In this document: positions 53,315-57,534 of the stretch, piece by piece | Numbering within the stretch: the stretch's first letter is position 1 | How the letters are laid out: every line of letters begins with the position of its first letter | Assembly (NCBI GenBank): GCA_022450595.1 | Contig: JAKUPT010000012.1 | Span: 1-57,534 of the forward strand | Direction: 5' to 3' | DNA: 57,534 bases | Origin: Bdellovibrionales bacterium | GTDB taxonomy: Bacteria; Bdellovibrionota; Bdellovibrionia; Bdellovibrionales; UBA1609 | Program-made: the position numbers and the translations under genes | Notes under the pieces: generated by a model | The model's database searches: none | Told to the model about the DNA's origin: nothing | What the model saw: only the letters and a program-made list of their open reading frames with translations

Positions 53315-53347
53315 AAAAAGCCATACTGAATACAGCATGGCTTTTTT
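53313..53347. terminator. Bidirectional terminator between PPIase gene and the gene at 53371
   Basis: AAAAAAGCCAT/ATGGCTTTTTT perfect stem with a partly paired CTG/CAG tip; A and T runs allow use from both sides. Confidence 0.93.
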
Positions 53348-53370
53348 AAAGAGTATTTTGAAATTATAAA

Positions 53371-54099
53371 TTAAGCCGCGTTTAAGCAGTTTTTAAGAGC
53401 TTTAGTATATAAGTTTTCACCCATCTTCTCCCTAATACTACCTTTTACTGCCATTCCATTTACACCAAGACTAACTATTTCTCTAGCCATTGTGATGTAG
53501 CTGTCAGGAATTTTGCCATCTTTAAACATAGTATTAGCTTGTGCCACCATTGAAATAACTAAACCAAGATCTTCCTTAACCTCTTTAGAAAGTTGTTCTT
53601 TATATGATTTGTTTGATGCTAAAAAAACCATGTCTGCTAATTGATAAATGGCATCAGCTTCTTCTTTTCTAAGTTCTCCAGATGATTCCTTTTGCTCAAC
53701 CATTTTAAGAGATACTACGATATTTTCAATAAGTGTCTTTTCATTAAGTAGAGTGGCATCAAGTCCCTGCCTAGATGCTTTTAAGTGCAACGCCCCTGTT
53801 GTAGTTACTAACCCATGTGCAATTAAACCAATTTCTGCGTCTCTTAGACTTTCAAATTTATAACTCGTTTTTAATGAACTAATTTGATTAATTGCAACTT
53901 CTACAGCTTGTTGTTTTTCAGCAGTAAGAGTTCCATGACCGGAAGCCCTGTTTTTACCCACTTTTTCTTTAGCTTCTTTAACCTGTTTTACTTCATGGTT
54001 GGCTCTATTTTTTCCAGGCTTCTTTCCACCGCCTTTGACATTGGCCATTACTGGTAGTGCCATCATGGTCGCAAGTGTGGCTGTTAGTAATAATTTCAT
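53371..54099 (-). CDS. Secreted helical protein of unknown function
   Basis: 242 residues. Signal peptide MKLLLTATLATMMALPVMAN with cleavage after MAN or VMA. Basic N-terminal mature part with a repeated GKNRA motif (KPGKNRANHEV and VGKNRASGHG), then an entirely helical domain (~60-242) with no motif I know; one Cys near the C-terminus (LKNCLNAA). Very strong AGGAGG ribosome site suggests abundance. Single gene with shared bidirectional terminator. Neighbour of the large membrane protein gene, but separated by 130 bp and probably its own transcript. Confidence 0.62.
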   Translation of the reverse strand: MKLLLTATLATMMALPVMANVKGGGKKPGKNRANHEVKQVKEAKEKVGKNRASGHGTLTAEKQQAVEVAINQISSLKTSYKFESLRDAEIGLIAHGLVTTTGALHLKASRQGLDATLLNEKTLIENIVVSLKMVEQKESSGELRKEEADAIYQLADMVFLASNKSYKEQLSKEVKEDLGLVISMVAQANTMFKDGKIPDSYITMAREIVSLGVNGMAVKGSIREKMGENLYTKALKNCLNAA

Positions 54100-54231
54100 T
54101 ATATCCTCCTGCTTTCTGTAACTTTTATAAAAGTAACGTTTTAATTAAAAATAAATCCCCGTAACTTATTGATTTTACACATGTGTAAATCTGTCTAATA
54201 TATGTAGTTTACAAGCAATATAAATGCCAGA

Positions 54232-57200
54232 TTATTCTGCGTTGTAAAAACTCTTTGGATTTCCCAGTTCCTCCATCATGTCTAGTCGAACCACTAAATC
54301 TTTCATGCTCGAGAGCATTAAAAGGGCTGATGTCATGTTTTTTACTGTTTGGTCTACAGCCGCTTTTTGTAACTCATTAAGCTCAGATTTTTCCACTTTT
54401 TGTCCCATCATCTGTTGATACATCTGCATTTGTTGGTACATTTGTGAGTCTTTTTCAGAGTATCGAGTGTGCCCCATAGATGGCATATTCGGATCTATCT
54501 GAAAACGACTTTTGTACTCTGATAAGCCCAAATGATCAATCAACAGGGTTGTGGCTTGTAAAATATTATTAAATGCCTGTTTGAGGTTATTGATGTCATT
54601 AGTAGAATTTTCCCTATTGTCTTGAATCATAGCAGAACTCTCATCTGCAACTTTTCGCTCCTCAAAAACATAGATATCAATGGCGTCATTAAAGTTTTGC
54701 CTCAACTTCTCATAGGTATTCATCCACTCTGAGTTGTCTTGATTACCAGAGACAGGCATCAAGACCTCATCAAAATAGTATTGAAGTTCAAGAGCCACGG
54801 AATCAAAGCCTCCGTAATTATGGTGCCTATTCCAATCATCTTGTGAAAAAGCCTTTGCACTTAAATTACTAGAAGACCATCTATTTTTAGATTTAGGATC
54901 CCATAATTCAGAGGACTTTTTGGCCCCAAATAATGCCGGTTTAACTACCTGCCTAACTAAAGCTTTGTATTTAATATGTGCTTCTGCCATAAGCTGTAAA
55001 AACTTACGTTCAACATTTTGATCCCACCATGGATCTAGCCTGTTAGTATTACCGAAGATTAGATCTGGTTTAATATTGTAAGCTAAAACCTCTAAAAGAG
55101 AACTAGCATTATAAACCTGTCCGTCATCATACTGGTAACTAAAGGACCAATTATAAATATTTGAATTCTTATCTTCCCCATTAAATTTTTTTGAAATCTT
55201 GTATTTGTTTGCCTCTTTGAGTTGATTACAAACATACCCCATGTCTTTATTTACTAAACGAGGAGGCTTAAAGTCTAGACTAACACCACGAATGTTTCTT
55301 AAAAAATCTTTACGCTCAAGCTCCGGAGCCTCTGCGCGAACACAACGATAAAGTTTTTCATTGTCTTCTTGGTACTTGTCCTCTGAACTTTGAAACACAG
55401 ATTTAAAACTTTGCCACATGCTATTGTCAACCACGTGGTCTTTATAACACTTTTGAACCCTATCAATCTGATAAGAATCTAAGTCATAGTAATTTCTTAA
55501 AAAGAAGCCAAAGTCTTCAGGAATATCACTCTCTTCTGCAGAAGGACCACACACACTTTGTGCTAAAATGTATTCAGCCATATTATCTGTATGAATCAGA
55601 CCTACTTTTTCTTCACTAAACTCATTGTTAGCTCTAACTTTACCATTTTGGTCTGTAACTACACGAGATAAATTTTCGATGTAACGCTCACCAAAGTGTC
55701 CTGGTGAACCTAAAGAAAAGTGAAGCATGGTAAAGTCACAGTATGAAAACTCTTGGCCTTGGTTTTGGTTATTAATACAGGCCATAGCGTCTGGAGCTTT
55801 TTCGTTCACAATTTGGTTTAGGTCCCCAATGGTTTTATTAAGGTACTTAAAGTAATCATGATAGGCTTTCTTTTCTGATAAGCCTTTGGCTTTATAGTTT
55901 TGTTTGATTTGTTCAATGTCACGGTTTAGGCCTAAGATGATCTTTTCCGCATCTTGCTTTAATTCTTCATCTTCAACTTTGCTTGATCTAAAGCTTTGCT
56001 TAAAGTTATAAGCCTGCTCTTTGATCAAAGCCACACGCTTAAAGGCTTGCTGGCCACGAGTGAGCTTTGCCATATCTTGTCTTGGGTAAAGAGCTTCTAA
56101 ATCCGACATCACAGTGTCTTCAGACCTTTGAGATTCACTTCTTGGCGCCACGTTTGAAAAGAATGACAAGTCTTTGTCTGCTTGAGTTTGAAAGGTTTGA
56201 AGAGCATCACGTGTAGTCTGGGAAGTTTCACTCCAGCCTTTGTTAGCATCAAACTCTGCTATTTTGCTAACTAAATCATCGTAAATGAAATAAGCCGCAT
56301 CGTATTTTTGCTGTAACTTTGAAACATGTGTCACCCAGTTACTAAAAGCCATATTGGCATCCATTAAGACATAGTTTCTCCAGTCTTCATGCATACGACC
56401 AAAATGATATATGTTGTCCTCAAGGGTCTGCTTAGCCTCGTCTTTTGAGCCATTTCTAGCTTGTGCAAGCCCGGCTTTGCTGATTGGCCCACCATTATAA
56501 CCCAATAAGTGCTCGATGTTCTCTTTTAAATCTATGGCCGCGGCATCAACATGTCGAGAGTGCTTCCACACTTCAAAAGGAATCGCATAGTAACGAGTTC
56601 TAGCCATCGCCATTAAGAACATCGTAAAGTTTGGAATCTGCATTAGGACTAAACCAGCTAGTGGACTGGACTGCCCTGCCTTGATGTATGCACCCTTGAA
56701 TGTGCGAAAGCCGTTAATTAAGTATCCGCCACCCACTTTTGCCTTTTGTAAGCTGTAACCTGCAAACTTTGTAGATTGCTTGGTGGCTTTTCCTAAGATA
56801 GAGTCTGACAGTTTTTTACTAATTGTTAAATTACGAACGCTGTTCAAGGCTTGAGCCTTACTTGTTGCCATGTTGGCTTTTAAGTTATTCGCACTTGTTT
56901 TAACTTTGTTTGCAGCATTGTTTAAGGTTTGCTGTGCACGATTGAGTTCTCGCATTTCTGCATTAGTTATACCCATTCTTTCAGCAGCTTTTATACTCAA
57001 AGTACGAGACTTTCTAAATAAGTCAGCACCCTGAGCATATGCTTTTCCTGTAATTAAGCCCTGGGCTGTGTGAGACAAAAATACAGCCGGAAGTAGTGAG
57101 AAAAATGTGTCATACATCCATCGCTCAAAAACTTTACCAGTCACCGTTTCTTCCATCACACGGTCACACTCGTGAAGTTTCTGATCGATCTCTTCTTGTG

Positions 57201-57534
57201 AAAGGTTCACCAGTCCATAACTAAGTTCTATAATTCTTGGAAGTGTACAGTTGTATATTCCAAAGCCCACTTCAGTGATAATACTTGCGCCCACAGAGGC
57301 AACTGCCATAGAAGCAAATGGATTTCTACCAGCCCAAACAGCTCCTCTTTGGAACTTGTTTAATGTTTTTGGATCGCCCGGGCCATTCATATTGGGTGAG
57401 TAAAATTGTGCAAACTCGTTCATCATACGGTTAACCGCGATGAAACCACCAAAGTGCACCCAACCGTTAGGGTCTTTAAGCCTAAGAAGTTCGTTTTCAT
57501 AAAACATAGGGTCAATCAGTGATTCCCCTAAAAG
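54232..57534 (-). CDS. Very large membrane-associated protein of unknown function, 5'-truncated by window edge
   Basis: The frame is open through the right edge of the window, so the ATG at 57507 is probably internal; 1,091 residues follow it. Hydrophobic segments near 48-68 (ASMAVASVGASIITEVGFGI), ~110-135 and ~275-300, all in the first third; the rest is long, hydrophilic, helical and charged (for example residues ~420-560 with coiled-coil character), ending with a Met/Gln-rich stretch (MYQQMQMYQQMMGQ). Several Cys. No catalytic motif or named family recognised. A large envelope protein with a cytoplasmic or periplasmic helical body is the cautious reading. Confidence 0.55.
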   Translation of the reverse strand, partial: LLGESLIDPMFYENELLRLKDPNGWVHFGGFIAVNRMMNEFAQFYSPNMNGPGDPKTLNKFQRGAVWAGRNPFASMAVASVGASIITEVGFGIYNCTLPRIIELSYGLVNLSQEEIDQKLHECDRVMEETVTGKVFERWMYDTFFSLLPAVFLSHTAQGLITGKAYAQGADLFRKSRTLSIKAAERMGITNAEMRELNRAQQTLNNAANKVKTSANNLKANMATSKAQALNSVRNLTISKKLSDSILGKATKQSTKFAGYSLQKAKVGGGYLINGFRTFKGAYIKAGQSSPLAGLVLMQIPNFTMFLMAMARTRYYAIPFEVWKHSRHVDAAAIDLKENIEHLLGYNGGPISKAGLAQARNGSKDEAKQTLEDNIYHFGRMHEDWRNYVLMDANMAFSNWVTHVSKLQQKYDAAYFIYDDLVSKIAEFDANKGWSETSQTTRDALQTFQTQADKDLSFFSNVAPRSESQRSEDTVMSDLEALYPRQDMAKLTRGQQAFKRVALIKEQAYNFKQSFRSSKVEDEELKQDAEKIILGLNRDIEQIKQNYKAKGLSEKKAYHDYFKYLNKTIGDLNQIVNEKAPDAMACINNQNQGQEFSYCDFTMLHFSLGSPGHFGERYIENLSRVVTDQNGKVRANNEFSEEKVGLIHTDNMAEYILAQSVCGPSAEESDIPEDFGFFLRNYYDLDSYQIDRVQKCYKDHVVDNSMWQSFKSVFQSSEDKYQEDNEKLYRCVRAEAPELERKDFLRNIRGVSLDFKPPRLVNKDMGYVCNQLKEANKYKISKKFNGEDKNSNIYNWSFSYQYDDGQVYNASSLLEVLAYNIKPDLIFGNTNRLDPWWDQNVERKFLQLMAEAHIKYKALVRQVVKPALFGAKKSSELWDPKSKNRWSSSNLSAKAFSQDDWNRHHNYGGFDSVALELQYYFDEVLMPVSGNQDNSEWMNTYEKLRQNFNDAIDIYVFEERKVADESSAMIQDNRENSTNDINNLKQAFNNILQATTLLIDHLGLSEYKSRFQIDPNMPSMGHTRYSEKDSQMYQQMQMYQQMMGQKVEKSELNELQKAAVDQTVKNMTSALLMLSSMKDLVVRLDMMEELGNPKSFYNAE

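Noticed and set aside
1-57534. CRISPR array, prophage, intact insertion sequence, rRNA operon
   Set aside because: No regularly spaced repeats, transposase, integrase, phage structural genes or rRNA sequence was seen. The tRNA-Val gene has no integrase gene or duplicated tRNA end next to it.

Overview
The window is AT-rich, densely packed bacterial chromosome with mostly core genes. Several features suggest a predatory or predator-related member of the Bdellovibrionota (Bdellovibrio/Pseudobdellovibrio-like): an MglA-type polarity GTPase beside recR, a PilZ protein, many small secreted proteins and lipoproteins of unknown function, a T. ferrooxidans-type GshA, and a compact SUF-only Fe-S system. 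This taxonomic call is inference from gene content. No rRNA gene or taxon marker was available to settle it.

Layout. 0-5.4 kb: the 3' end of a fibronectin-III secreted protein, a haem-containing fatty acid cis/trans isomerase (cti), and a convergent AbiE toxin-antitoxin pair with two tandem palindromic operators. 5.5-9.3 kb: SRP RNA, dnaX, ybaB, recR and mglA, the first four in an order also known from Bacillus; dnaX carries an A10 slippery run placed to make a short gamma subunit. 9.3-10.9 kb: an accessory module of an HTH antitoxin and a Fic protein ('mobile mystery' A/B pair), flanked by inverted copies of a ~58-bp element, each at the tip of a long hairpin. 11-18 kb: nadA overlapping a phosphopantetheinyl transferase, a putative outer-membrane protein, a PilZ protein, a structured leader, secreted unknowns, tRNA-Val, and a TPR/winged-helix regulator.

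18-32 kb: clpP-clpX-lon, leucyl aminopeptidase, a DUF1499 protein, gshA, a CysZ/EI24-like membrane protein, a TPR lipoprotein and two adjacent ArsA/Get3-like ATPases, divergent from trigger factor (tig). 32-37 kb: ftsE-ftsX-envC-ctpA, the divisome switch for cell-wall splitting. 37-39.5 kb: a lipoprotein metallopeptidase and a small lipoprotein. 39.6-45.4 kb: the SUF operon rrf2-sufB-sufC-sufD-sufS-nfu on the minus strand. 45.5-57.5 kb: a degenerate GDPD-fold protein, tolQ-tolR-tolA-tolB, glnE, a periplasmic cyclophilin, a secreted unknown, and the 3' part of a very large membrane-associated unknown that runs off the right edge.

The core genes fall into coherent groups: protein quality control (Tig, ClpXP, Lon, PPIase), envelope constriction and division (FtsEX-EnvC, CtpA, Tol), Fe-S assembly (SUF feeding NadA and the Rrf2 sensor), and replication/repair (DnaX, YbaB, RecR). 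The accessory points are the two toxin-antitoxin-like modules, AbiE and HTH-Fic, and the palindromic repeats around them. Several start codons were moved from the longest open frame to internal ATG/GTG codons with good Shine-Dalgarno (SD) sequences; each such change is stated in its entry.
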